Below, one piece after another: positions 1-9,200 of a DNA stretch of 39,479 nt. This DNA is from JAFDVL01 sp043736395 (GTDB taxonomy: Bacteria > Acidobacteriota > Blastocatellia > RBC074), in assembly GCA_043736395.1 (NCBI GenBank), contig JAYTCQ010000173.1, positions 1 to 39,479 on the forward strand, given 5' to 3'. Both the position numbers and the translations under genes were made by a program. The notes beneath the pieces were generated by a model. It was not told the DNA's origin, made no database searches, and was given only the letters and a program-made list of their open reading frames with translations. Positions within the stretch are counted from its first letter, which is position 1. Each line of letters starts with the position of its first letter.

Positions 1-1
1 A

Positions 2-64
2 CCACCCGCTACCGCAGGTGGTACTGACACCGGCACTCAGTTGCATCAATCACGCAAGGATTAA
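2..64 (+). CDS. possible C-terminal end of an upstream gene (partial)
   Basis: Frame 2 is open from the window edge to a TAA at 62-64 and encodes a short tail rich in Gly, Thr and Ala ending in QSRKD. The stop lies six bases before the ATG of the acyl-CoA dehydrogenase, the spacing expected of an upstream operon partner. Only 20 codons are visible, the residues match no family I know, and open stretches this short occur by chance, so this is a weak call. Confidence 0.3.
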   Translation, partial: PPATAGGTDTGTQLHQSRKD

Positions 65-70
65 CACGAT

Positions 71-1273
71 ATGAATTTTGAATACTCGCCTAAAGTCCAG
101 GAACTCCAACAGCTCTTGAATGAATTCATGGCTGCTCACATTTACCCGAATGAAGCACTCTACGAAGAACAGCTCGCCGAAGGTGACCGCTGGCAACCGA
201 TCCAGATTATTGAAGACCTCAAACCCAAAGCGAAAGCAGCAGGACTCTGGAATTTGTTCTTACCTGCCAGTGATCTGGGAGCTGGATTGACGAACCTGGA
301 ATATGCTCCGCTCTGCGAAATCATGGGACGTTCAAAAATGGCGGCGGAAGTTTTCAATTGCTCTGCGCCTGACACCGGAAACATGGAAGTCATCGTCCGC
401 TACGGCAATGACGAGCATAAAGAAAAGTGGCTGAAACCCTTATTAAATGGAGAAATTCGTTCGTGCTTTGCGATGACCGAACCTGAAGTCGCGTCTTCAG
501 ATGCAACAAATATTCAAACCCGCATCGAACGCGACGGCGATGAATACGTCATCAACGGACGCAAATGGTGGACATCCGGCGCAGGCGATCCGCGCTGCAA
601 AATTTCAATTTTGATGGGCAAAACTGATCCGTCCGCGCCGAAGCATAAACAACAATCCATGATCCTCGTTCCAATGGATGCGGCAGGAGTGAAGGTCAAA
701 CGGATGCTGAGTGTTTTCGGTTTTGATGATGCTCCGCACGGACACGCTGAAGTGTTATTTGAAAATGTACGCGTTCCCGCCAGCAATCTTTTATTAGGTG
801 AAGGTCGCGGATTTGAAATCGCGCAGGGACGTTTAGGCCCCGGCAGAATTCATCATTGCATGCGCCTGATCGGACTCGCCGAACGTTCGCTCGAAGCCAT
901 GTGTGAACGCGTCAAAAACCGTGTCGCGTTTGGAAAAACCATTGGCGAACAAGGGACGATTCGTCACGACATTGCTGAATCCAGAATGGAAATTGAACAG
1001 GCAAGATTGCTGACGTTGAAGGCGGCTTACATGATGGACACAGTAGGAAATAAAGTCGCCCGCGCTGAAATTGCGATGATCAAAGTCGTCGCGCCAAATA
1101 TGGCTTTGCGAGTGATTGATCGTGCAATCCAAGCGCACGGCGGCGGCGGCGTTTCTCAGGATTTCAAACTCGCGCACGCGTGGGCAGGAGCGCGAACATT
1201 GCGCTTGGCCGATGGCCCTGATGAAGTCCATCGTGAGACAGTGGCAAAATTAGAATTGAAAAAAGGCGAGTAA
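71..1273 (+). CDS. acyl-CoA dehydrogenase family protein
   Basis: A 400-residue flavoprotein of the acyl-CoA dehydrogenase superfamily, expected to oxidise an acyl-CoA to the 2-enoyl-CoA in the cytoplasm and pass electrons to ETF. The substrate cannot be read from sequence. The helical N-terminal domain is followed by the beta-domain FAD/substrate motif CFAMTEPEVASSDA (about 131-144) and an R-x-x-FGKTIGEQ segment (about 283-291). The C-terminal end carries LADGPDEVHR (379-388), characteristic of the ACAD10/ACAD11-like branch rather than the short-chain enzymes. Length is normal. An AAGGA at 56-60, ten bases upstream, supports the ATG at 71. The gene may be translationally coupled to the fragment before it and is followed by a strong terminator at 1356-1391. 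Confidence 0.93.
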   Translation: MNFEYSPKVQELQQLLNEFMAAHIYPNEALYEEQLAEGDRWQPIQIIEDLKPKAKAAGLWNLFLPASDLGAGLTNLEYAPLCEIMGRSKMAAEVFNCSAPDTGNMEVIVRYGNDEHKEKWLKPLLNGEIRSCFAMTEPEVASSDATNIQTRIERDGDEYVINGRKWWTSGAGDPRCKISILMGKTDPSAPKHKQQSMILVPMDAAGVKVKRMLSVFGFDDAPHGHAEVLFENVRVPASNLLLGEGRGFEIAQGRLGPGRIHHCMRLIGLAERSLEAMCERVKNRVAFGKTIGEQGTIRHDIAESRMEIEQARLLTLKAAYMMDTVGNKVARAEIAMIKVVAPNMALRVIDRAIQAHGGGGVSQDFKLAHAWAGARTLRLADGPDEVHRETVAKLELKKGE

Positions 1274-1287
1274 AAATGGCTTGATAA

Positions 1288-1315
1288 ATTGCCACGAGTT
1301 TTAACTCGTGGCAAT
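1288..1315. repeat. perfect 13-bp palindrome with 2-base loop
   Basis: ATTGCCACGAGTT (1288-1300) and its exact reverse complement (1303-1315) are separated by TT. It lies just after the acyl-CoA dehydrogenase stop codon, with no T tract on either side, so it is not a canonical intrinsic terminator. The CGTGGCAAT end recurs in the hairpin at 1432-1461. Confidence 0.7.
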
Positions 1316-1355
1316 CAGTAAATTAACAAGGCTTGAGCCGATAAAATTTCTTTTT

Positions 1356-1391
1356 CCGAATTGCTTCAGCCAAAGCAGTTCGGATTTTTTT
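1356..1391 (+). terminator. rho-independent terminator of the acyl-CoA dehydrogenase
   Basis: CCGAATTGCTT (1356-1366) pairs with AAGCAGTTCGG (1373-1383) with a single G-U wobble and a six-base loop. A run of seven T follows at 1385-1391. The orientation of the T tract assigns it to the + strand. Confidence 0.88.
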
Positions 1392-1431
1392 GTTTTCAGA
1401 TATTTGGCTAAAGCCTGAACTAATCAATTGC

Positions 1432-1461
1432 TTGCTACCACGCACTAAAGTGACGTGGCAA
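1432..1461. repeat. imperfect hairpin, same CCACG/CGTGG theme as 1288-1315
   Basis: CCACGCACT (1438-1446) pairs with AGTG-a-CGTGG (1449-1458) over a two-base loop with one bulged A, flanked by TTGC and CAA. It lies between the + strand terminator and the end of the convergent dehydrogenase gene. With the palindrome at 1288 it makes a pair of similar hairpins in one 220-bp gap. Confidence 0.5.
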
Positions 1462-1493
1462 TTCATAATTCGAAGAAGTAAAATTTGTTTAGT

Positions 1494-2279
1494 TTACAAA
1501 CTAGAACGAATCATCCCGCCATCCACCTGAATCGAACTTCCTGTAATATAGCTCGCATTTTCTGAGGCGAGAAACGCGACGACATCAGCAATTTCTTTCG
1601 GTTCTGCTACACGTTTCAGCGGAGCTTCTGCCGCCGCCTGCGCATAATATTCTTCAATCGTGATGCCTTGTTCTTTTGAACGAATTTCTCCCAAATGCTG
1701 CAAGCGATCTGTTCTGCAAAGTCCCATCAGTACTGCATTCACCGTCACATTATCTCGTCCCACTTGATTCGACATGGTTTTCGTTAAGCCAGACAGACCT
1801 GCACGCAGCGTACTCGAAATTGTTAATTCATCTTTCGGCTGTTTCGCTACCATCGAAGTCAGATGGATGATGCGCCCCCATTTTCTTTCCTGCATTCCCG
1901 GTAGAACCAAACGCGAAAGCCGTACGACATTCATCAACGTAGATTGTACGCCGCTGAGCCATTGGTCATCCGTGAGTTCCATAAATCGCGCCACAGGAGG
2001 CCCGCCCGTATTGGTCACGAGAATATCTACCTGCCCAAATTTTTCGACGGTGCGAATAAACCAATACGCCAGCTCCGGTGGAGACGAAACGTCAGCAGGC
2101 ACAACTAAAACATTGTCAGCCGTTCCGATTTCATCACTGACACGGTCAAGCTCTATAAGGTTACGCGCGCAAATCGAAACCTTACAACCCTCGGCGGCTA
2201 AGGCAATTGCGCAGGCTTTGCCGATGCCTTTACTGGCGGCGGCGATCATGGCGACACGATTTTTTAATCCTAGATTCAT
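1494..2279 (-). CDS. SDR family oxidoreductase with atypical active site
   Basis: A 261-residue protein of the short-chain dehydrogenase/reductase fold, closest in style to FabG-like 3-oxoacyl reductases. The dinucleotide loop reads AAASKGIGK (13-21) instead of TGxxxGIG, and the NNAG motif is NTGG (90-93). The catalytic Ser is kept (S142), but the expected Tyr and Lys, 13 and 17 residues later, are S155 and R159. The C-terminal YITGSSIQVDGGM is standard. Loss of the tetrad matches my recollection of a known atypical subgroup (BKR-like SDR, cd05344); substrate and activity are unknown. The ATG at 2279 is used. The gene lies downstream of the NIPSNAP gene on the same strand, with a 72-base gap that holds a palindrome. 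Confidence 0.88.
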   Translation of the reverse strand: MNLGLKNRVAMIAAASKGIGKACAIALAAEGCKVSICARNLIELDRVSDEIGTADNVLVVPADVSSPPELAYWFIRTVEKFGQVDILVTNTGGPPVARFMELTDDQWLSGVQSTLMNVVRLSRLVLPGMQERKWGRIIHLTSMVAKQPKDELTISSTLRAGLSGLTKTMSNQVGRDNVTVNAVLMGLCRTDRLQHLGEIRSKEQGITIEEYYAQAAAEAPLKRVAEPKEIADVVAFLASENASYITGSSIQVDGGMIRSSL

Positions 2280-2304
2280 GGGGAAAATAGATGTTAGATG
2301 CTGG

Positions 2305-2339
2305 TGTCAGGACTACGCGCTGTCGCGTGTAGCCTGACA
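2305..2339. repeat. palindrome between NIPSNAP and SDR genes
   Basis: TGTCAGG (2305-2311) pairs with CCTGACA (2333-2339), and CTAC (2313-2316) with GTAG (2329-2332), leaving one bulged A and a GC-rich loop. No T tract follows on the minus strand, so it looks more like an intergenic palindromic repeat than a terminator. The string CCTGACAAT recurs beside the hairpin at 33120. Confidence 0.5.
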
Positions 2340-2351
2340 ATTAAAGAATCA

Positions 2352-2789
2352 TTACTTAATCAGCGAATAATCTGTTGGATCCATAAAGACAGATTCGACT
2401 TTGCTGACAATTTTTCCGTTCACTTCAGAAGCTTTGGCGACTTCTTTCCATTCGGGATCATTGCGGAAATCATCCCAATTCTTTTTTGCCGTCTCGCGGT
2501 CTTTGTGGGCAATGATGTAAATCAAGGTATTTTCTTTTTTCGGTGAGTCCTGCGGAACCCAATATCCGATATTCGTCATGCCGTGCTTCTTGAAAATTTT
2601 GGTTGTGTGTTCACGAAATCTTTTTTCCAAATCCGGCAATTTGCCTTCGTTGGTGTAGTAAGTGCGCATTTCAAAAACGCGATTTTTAGCGGAGGAAGTG
2701 GCAGCTTCGGTCGCGCTCGCGTAACCAAACCAAAATCCAAATCCAAGACCAACGGTCAATAATGCTAAGGGCAAAATATATTTTTTCAT
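2352..2789 (-). CDS. NIPSNAP family protein, exported or membrane-anchored
   Basis: A 145-residue protein. Residues 1-26 form a signal peptide or single membrane anchor (MKKYI then a hydrophobic stretch). The rest is a ferredoxin-like NIPSNAP domain starting at VFEMRTYYTNEGKLPDLEKR and including a GYWVPQDSP segment and an IYIIAHKDRETAKKNWDDF segment. NIPSNAP domains are dimeric alpha/beta-barrel modules; biochemical function in bacteria is mostly unknown. The ATG at 2789 has AAGGA a few bases upstream, and that site lies in the 11-base gap after the propeller gene, so the two are probably cotranscribed and translationally coupled. Confidence 0.85.
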   Translation of the reverse strand: MKKYILPLALLTVGLGFGFWFGYASATEAATSSAKNRVFEMRTYYTNEGKLPDLEKRFREHTTKIFKKHGMTNIGYWVPQDSPKKENTLIYIIAHKDRETAKKNWDDFRNDPEWKEVAKASEVNGKIVSKVESVFMDPTDYSLIK

Positions 2790-2800
2790 GGGTGTTCCTT

Positions 2801-5800
2801 TTAGTTAATGTTTACTCTGACAGGACGTGAACGCTTGCCGTCCACAATTAAAGTTAAATCTACTTCGCCGCGATTGTCGAGGCTGTTTGGAATTTTTATA
2901 TTCACCTGATCCAATCCGACATAACCAGGCGCGAGTCCGGCATACTCCACTGGAATTGTGACACCGCCAATTTCACATTGAACATTGGTCTGACTGGTCA
3001 CGAAGCGAATCCCGGTGCCGTACAATTCCAAAAACAATGATTCAGTCGCCGGATCAAAACTAAGCGGCTTGGTGACAAAAAGATTATTCGCGCCCAGGGC
3101 CACAGTGCTTTCACGCGGGAGCTGCGAAGCGCCGCGAACGCGAATTGCAGCACCATTCACGGCTCCAGCCCCATCGCTGTTACCAGTGAAAAGTCCGGGC
3201 GACACTGCCGAAATATTTATGATGCCGCTCGAAGTTTCTCCTAATGAATTTTTAATAATGACTGTCGCATTTCCTGGCGCGGCAACATCTGGAATTTGAT
3301 AATTCACCTGACCGGGACCAGCGTAAAATAATGAGGCTAATCGTTCGACATTCTGACTATCGCGAATCGTTACGGACGTTCCGGCAATAGTCGTTGGCAA
3401 CGGCAGAACTCCCGCCGGAGCAGGTGCTGCGCCGGTCGCTAAATTCAAGCCAAATGCCGCAACAATTGAATTGCGCGCGACGTCCGATGAAGGCACATAA
3501 CTCGCCGCCGAAACCGAAGTCGCCGTGGTATTCGTCCGCCATCGATAGACTCCGCGTCCATGTGTCGCCGCCACCAAATTTCCCGTTGGTACGTGGTAGC
3601 GCAGCATAAATACCGCAACTTTTGGCATTCCTTTATTCATCCGAATCCAGGTTGCACCGCCGTCTGTAGTTTGAAAAACTCCGATGTCTGTGCCCGCCCA
3701 AAGACGATTATTATTGTTCGGATCAAGCGCAACAGATGTCGTTGGCACATCGGGTAAATTTCCGCTGATGTCTGCCCACGTATTGCCACGATTCGTCGTG
3801 ATAAAAATGTGCCCTGGAGTTGCAGCAGTGTTTTCATTAAACCCTGAATAAACGACCACTGCGCGATCAGGATTATTGATGTCAGCGGCGATGTCAGTGA
3901 TAAAACGATTTGGTAATGGAGCTTTGGTTGTATTCGTGAACGTTGCCGAAGTACCAGCTCCGGCATTGCTCGTGACTTGCACTACGCTATCACTTGACCC
4001 CGTCCAAACGATTTCAGTCGGAGGCGAAGCAGTGTCTATTTTTGGATACACCGCAATCGCAGTCAGGCTGCCGCCGTTGGTTAAATCCTGACCGAAGCTA
4101 TCAGTGCTAGTCCCTAATCCATACCACAATAATCCTTTATCATTCGTGCGATAAAGTCGCTGTGTTCCGAAATAAACAACATTTCCGGCACTGGCCGTGA
4201 AAGCTGGATTCAATGCCATCGGTGCATAAAATTTGGGACGATCAGTAGGATTAATGCGACCCACCGAGGCGGTACAATTTCGGCATCCACGAAAAGCCCA
4301 ACGTTGCCCACCATCGGGTGAATACGCTGGTCCAATCTGAGCACTTGAACCGCTTTGGTTATAATAAGTGTGGTACATCACCATCGGATTTGATTGATCA
4401 ATTAAACTGAATCCCCCATCACCACCATCAATAATGTCCCAAGTGCGCGAACCATTGAAAATATGCGTCCCGTTATCCTGCGTACCACCTATGATCAAAT
4501 TTGAATTGGTCGGATGCATGGCCACAGATTGAAACTGCGTCAGACTTAATTCTGTATTCAGCGTCGTCCAATTTACAGAACCTGCCGACGCAGCATCACA
4601 ACGCCAGATGCCGCCATCATTACCGGTAAAAATAATATTACGATTATTTTTAGGGACGACTAACACATGCGTATCGGGATGAAGATTATAGCTATTCATA
4701 TCAGTCCAGGTGGTTCCCCCATCTTTGCTGCGCACCACGCAATTAGAATCTAAAGTGTAATCAAATTGACCGCCGTAATAGATAGTATTGGCATCAACCG
4801 GATCAATCGCCAGTGCCATATTGTAGTCAGATTGACCTCCCGTTAAAGGCGTAGTCACTTTCGTCCAACTATCACCACCATCCGTTGATTTATAAATCCC
4901 AAAGACTAATTCGCCCGTGGCAGTGCCAGCAAAAGAAGCATACAGCGTTGCTAACGTGGATGGTGCAATTGGCGGCCCGGCGGCAATAATACAACGAGCA
5001 AATCCACCTCCACCACCAGCCGAAGTAGCAATTCCATTCGTCAGTCTTTCCCACGAACCAGCAGCTCCACCGGATTTAGACCGATAAATACCACGCGCTC
5101 TAATCGCTGCGTAAACAGTGTTGTGGTTAAGCGGGTCAACCAGAACATCGTGCGCGGTTAGCGCGCCGTCACTACCATCCGGATTAACGTTTGTCCAACT
5201 TTCTCCACTATCGGTTGATCTCCAAACTCCTCTTTGTTTAGTAGTTTCAACCCCCGCTGCCGAACCTGAAGCGGACGCGGTTCCACCAACACCTGATGTT
5301 GCAAACATTACATTCGGAGTCACTGGATCAATCGCAATTTCCGTAATTCCCGAATTCACAAAAACAGGCCTAAACGGCGCGACATTCGAGTTAGGCCCAC
5401 CAATCACACGCCAAGTGGCACCGCCATCATTTGACTTCAAAATACCTGCGCCATAATAAGCATCGCCGCTGCGGACACCTTCACCAGTTCCCACAAAAAT
5501 ATTATTCGGATTCGTCGGGTCAATCGCGATCGAACCAATCGCCAATGAAGGTTGATCGTCCATGATCGGCGTCCAATTTTGACCGTTATTCATCGAACGC
5601 CAAACGCCGCCTTGCGCGCCTCCGACATACACCGTTTGATTGCCTGCGCCGTCGTACTGTGGATGCAACGCAATCGCTGAAACGCGTCCAGAATAATTAA
5701 TAGCAGTATCGCCCGGAGTTGCCTTAATCGGGTATGGTCCTAGCGCCGTCCAGCCTTCATCACTGACGGCTTCAAGCTGCGCGAATTCACGGGCAAATTT

Positions 5801-6049
5801 TTGTGAGCGTCGCATCCGCAGTTCTTCCCTATCCGCTTGTTCAATGGCATTCACGCGAGCACCGAATGGAATTGTTTTTTTCGGATAGGCGCGTTCGGCA
5901 TAAAAGGAATCTTCGCGCTCGCCGCCTTCTTCGCGTTCGCGTTCACGAATAGATTCTTTTCTTGAGGATTCGATGGGATTTTTTTGACAAGCAAACGTCA
6001 GAGATACGAATGCGATGAATAAAGCAAATACAACATACTTCTTATGCAT
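2801..6049 (-). CDS. sortilin/Asp-box beta-propeller lipoprotein with TIGR03437 C-terminus
   Basis: A 1082-residue exported protein. The N-terminus is a signal peptide ending at LTFAC (Cys21), a plausible though imperfect lipobox. A strongly charged segment rich in Arg and Glu follows at about 29-48. Residues about 100-820 hold at least nine Asp-box-like turns (for example SNDGGATW, STDSGESW, STDGGDSW, SKDGGTTW, TTDGGATW), as in VPS10/sortilin-type or sialidase-like propellers. The last 230 or so residues are a TIGR03437 domain, including AGPGQVNYQIP and AGLAPGYVGLDQVNIKIP. No glycosidase catalytic set is obvious; a binding or adhesion role at the cell surface is inference. GGAG nine bases before the ATG at 6049 supports the start. 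Confidence 0.85.
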   Translation of the reverse strand: MHKKYVVFALFIAFVSLTFACQKNPIESSRKESIREREREEGGEREDSFYAERAYPKKTIPFGARVNAIEQADREELRMRRSQKFAREFAQLEAVSDEGWTALGPYPIKATPGDTAINYSGRVSAIALHPQYDGAGNQTVYVGGAQGGVWRSMNNGQNWTPIMDDQPSLAIGSIAIDPTNPNNIFVGTGEGVRSGDAYYGAGILKSNDGGATWRVIGGPNSNVAPFRPVFVNSGITEIAIDPVTPNVMFATSGVGGTASASGSAAGVETTKQRGVWRSTDSGESWTNVNPDGSDGALTAHDVLVDPLNHNTVYAAIRARGIYRSKSGGAAGSWERLTNGIATSAGGGGGFARCIIAAGPPIAPSTLATLYASFAGTATGELVFGIYKSTDGGDSWTKVTTPLTGGQSDYNMALAIDPVDANTIYYGGQFDYTLDSNCVVRSKDGGTTWTDMNSYNLHPDTHVLVVPKNNRNIIFTGNDGGIWRCDAASAGSVNWTTLNTELSLTQFQSVAMHPTNSNLIIGGTQDNGTHIFNGSRTWDIIDGGDGGFSLIDQSNPMVMYHTYYNQSGSSAQIGPAYSPDGGQRWAFRGCRNCTASVGRINPTDRPKFYAPMALNPAFTASAGNVVYFGTQRLYRTNDKGLLWYGLGTSTDSFGQDLTNGGSLTAIAVYPKIDTASPPTEIVWTGSSDSVVQVTSNAGAGTSATFTNTTKAPLPNRFITDIAADINNPDRAVVVYSGFNENTAATPGHIFITTNRGNTWADISGNLPDVPTTSVALDPNNNNRLWAGTDIGVFQTTDGGATWIRMNKGMPKVAVFMLRYHVPTGNLVAATHGRGVYRWRTNTTATSVSAASYVPSSDVARNSIVAAFGLNLATGAAPAPAGVLPLPTTIAGTSVTIRDSQNVERLASLFYAGPGQVNYQIPDVAAPGNATVIIKNSLGETSSGIINISAVSPGLFTGNSDGAGAVNGAAIRVRGASQLPRESTVALGANNLFVTKPLSFDPATESLFLELYGTGIRFVTSQTNVQCEIGGVTIPVEYAGLAPGYVGLDQVNIKIPNSLDNRGEVDLTLIVDGKRSRPVRVNIN

Positions 6050-6146
6050 TACGGGGTACTCCAGAAAAAGTAGCGCGACCTTTTCAGATTGCGTTATTTA
6101 AAAGTAAATTATTTATAAAAAACTTATCGCAGTTTTCAATTATGAC

Positions 6147-6208
6147 TGTAGGGTAGGTTCTTAACCTGCCCTGTTACGGGTGTGGGCAGATTAAGAACCT
6201 ACCCTACA
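6147..6208. repeat. 25-bp inverted repeat (one mismatch) between the two TIGR03437 genes
   Basis: The arms are 6147-6171 and 6184-6208, differing at one position, with a 12-base loop. The arm begins TGTAGGGTAGGTTCTTAAC and contains a smaller palindrome, AGGTTCTTAACCT. It lies eight bases past the subtilase stop codon on the minus strand. No T tract follows, so it is better read as a dispersed palindromic element, although it could stop or stabilise the mRNA. Confidence 0.75.
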
Positions 6209-6215
6209 ACATTAA

Positions 6216-9200
6216 CTAATTCACAGCCACGGTCGTCTGATTGCTGGTTCGTCCATCCAAAGACAAGATGACAGGAACAGCATTGCCGGTCGGAGCGTTC
6301 GCTGGCAGGCGCACGTTCACTTGCCACAATCCAACATAGCCCGGCGCGAGTCCGCTGTATTCAATGATCGCGGGGATGCCGCCGATAGTGACCATCGGCA
6401 AATTTTCAGTGAGAAATAATTTACTGCCATCACCTGGCGGAGCAATTGCCGTCGGCAAAGTCGCGCGTTGTCTGGTGACGCTGTCAATCAATTGCGCTCC
6501 GGTTCCGGTGGCATAAATTTGAATCACGTTCCCGCGTACTTCCGGGATAGCTGCGCCATTGGCTTGGTAGTTCTGATTCAACGCGGCAATTTGCCCTTTT
6601 CCATCCGAAGTAAAACTAAAAATTCCGGGTGCGGAATTTCGGACAGTTAGAAATTCGCTGGTGACGGGATTTCCGTTATTGAGGACTTCAACAAAGGCCA
6701 TTCCGGGCGTAGCTTCAAACGGCAACTGATAGTTAATCTGGAAAGCTCCATTCGTTCCAAAGCGCGTCCCTGCTCCAACATAAAGCAGCGGAGCCAGCAT
6801 CCCATTCACACGAACCGAAACGCCCCCCATCACCGTCGGCAACGGAAATGCCGTCACGCCCTGATCAACTGTTACATTTGTCGGCAAGCCGTTTCCGAAG
6901 GTGGAAACTAACGCTCCAGGCGCAACTTCCGCAGGCGCGAAATTCGCAGCATTGACAGTGACAGATGGAGTAGTCAGAGGAGCTGCATAGATGGCAGTGT
7001 CCGCCGTCCGCATTCGAACTACCAGATTGTCGAAGAAAACGCCCTCGCCTGTTTGGTTGTTACCGTTACGTCGAAGTTGTAATTCCAAACGAAAAGCGAC
7101 ATCCGAGTTATTCGGAGTTCCCGTATTGACCGCAAACGAACCATTTCCGGTAGCGAAAGTTGTTCCGCCAAAATGCCTGAATCCGTTAGTTGAAACCGTA
7201 TTGGATTCCAATTCAATAAAATTCGTAAAACCACTTTGTCCTGTATCGTCTGCGGTCGTCAACGAAACCGTATTGTTATAGTTACGGATTCTCATGATCA
7301 CTGCGTCACCACCCAGACCTGGAACATTTATGTCGCCTGAAAAATCAGCATTCACGTCAACATCAAAAGATTCAATTCCTGCCAAAATTTGTGCTGTCGC
7401 CGATGGATTTGTCACCAGACCTGTGCCTGAATCTACCGTCAAACCAGGTAGGGCAATTCGTTTTGTCCACCAACGCGTATCATCAAAAACTCCGCTAGTC
7501 CGCGTCGTGGTGCTCACTCCAAAACTTGCTCCAACGCCGCTCGGATCACTTAAGCTGGCAGATGATCCGGCAGCTTTGACACTAGAAGTTAAACTCCAAT
7601 TTCCGGCATAAGCATCCGTGCTCGTTGGACGATTTGCATTGGCATCGGTGCGTAAACTCCAGTCAGCCTCAGGAATGACAATCACTCCCGCTTCGCCAGG
7701 ATCGGCGGTCGGCTCAAATCGTGTTCGATAGGTCAATAATTTTTGCGCCACCGTCACCGCAAATTGCGAGGCTACCGCAGCGCCATTCCCCTGCGTCAGA
7801 GTTACATCAAAAGTTATAATTTGTCCGGGCTGAATGCTGGCATTGTTGAGCAGTGTAATCTGAATCGCCCTGTCAACACTGGTCGCGGCGGCTATATCTC
7901 CGATGGCAAGTGAAGCCGCTTGTCCGGCAGGCTGTCCGTTAATCCGAACTAAATTTGCCGGAACCTGACTGGTAGCAGCGACTGAAATTTGAGCGGTGAC
8001 ATTCGTCGAAATAACTGCCGTCAAATTATTAATATTCAACGTCGCAGTTGAAGTTTCGTTGCGGCTGATGAAACGGTCAGCATTGACTCCGCCGCTGATC
8101 GTCGACCTGTTCAACGCCAGAATCGGCACAGCTCCAGCGGTAAAATTTCCAGTTGCGACGACTGCATAACCCTGACGATTTGAATCAATTACTTGATTGC
8201 CAGGCTGCGCGGTGATTCCCATTTGCCCATTGCCGGGAACGTTCGCGCCAATAATTTTTACGGTGTAAGTTCCAGGTACGGGATATTGCACGTAGACCGC
8301 TTCCAATGGATTTTTATTATCGAACGCCGCACCATTCGCGGGCTGTGAATACGCGCTGGCGAAGTTCACATTGCCGCGAAAAACTTTGCCTTGCGGATCG
8401 GTAACTTCGAGATCAAGATTATTGGTGAGCGCAACACTCGCGCCCGTTGTTCCCTTTGGATCAGCCCAGACTAACGTAATGCGTAATGGCTCAACTGTAC
8501 TGACGTTGGTAATTTGGTAAGTATGCGTTTGCCCCGTCATGATGGAAGGATTTGCCGCCGGGCGCGAAGCATCTGCCGCCGTTGCTCCATTCCAAATATC
8601 AGCCACAACTTTTAATTCGCGGCGGTCACCCGGAAAATACAACGCATCATCCAGCGTCATTCTTCCCCAGCCCTGACCGTTGTTCGGGAGGGGAGCACTG
8701 GCTCCACTTGTACCATCATCCGCTGAGCGCAGTCCCGTCACGTTGCGTCCTGAATTCAGGACTATCGCTTTGATCAAAGCATTTGACGGATTGAACGTGT
8801 TAGCCGCATTACGCGCTCCGCTGGGGTAATAACCATCGGTAAAATATTGACGCGCGAGGATCGCTCCGCCTGCCGCCATCGGCGATGAAAAGCTGGTTCC
8901 CTGAATCCCGGAAAAAGAGCGATTATTATTCGGAGCCGAAGGATTCACCGCCGCATCCATTGCGGTGGTCGAGGTTGGGTTTGCGAACGGGCCTGAAATT
9001 CCGGCTGTTTCCGTCGCCGCATTAACGCGATAAGGCGCAAGAATATCAGGTTTAATACGGCCATCGCGGGCAGGGCCGTGACTGCTGGAAGTGGAAAGGT
9101 CTTCAATACTTCCGCTGTTTGTCGGGCTGTTCGTACCACCGACTAAAATTCCATTTTTTGTATCTTTTGTAATGGTTAATGGAGCCGGGCCGCTATTTCC

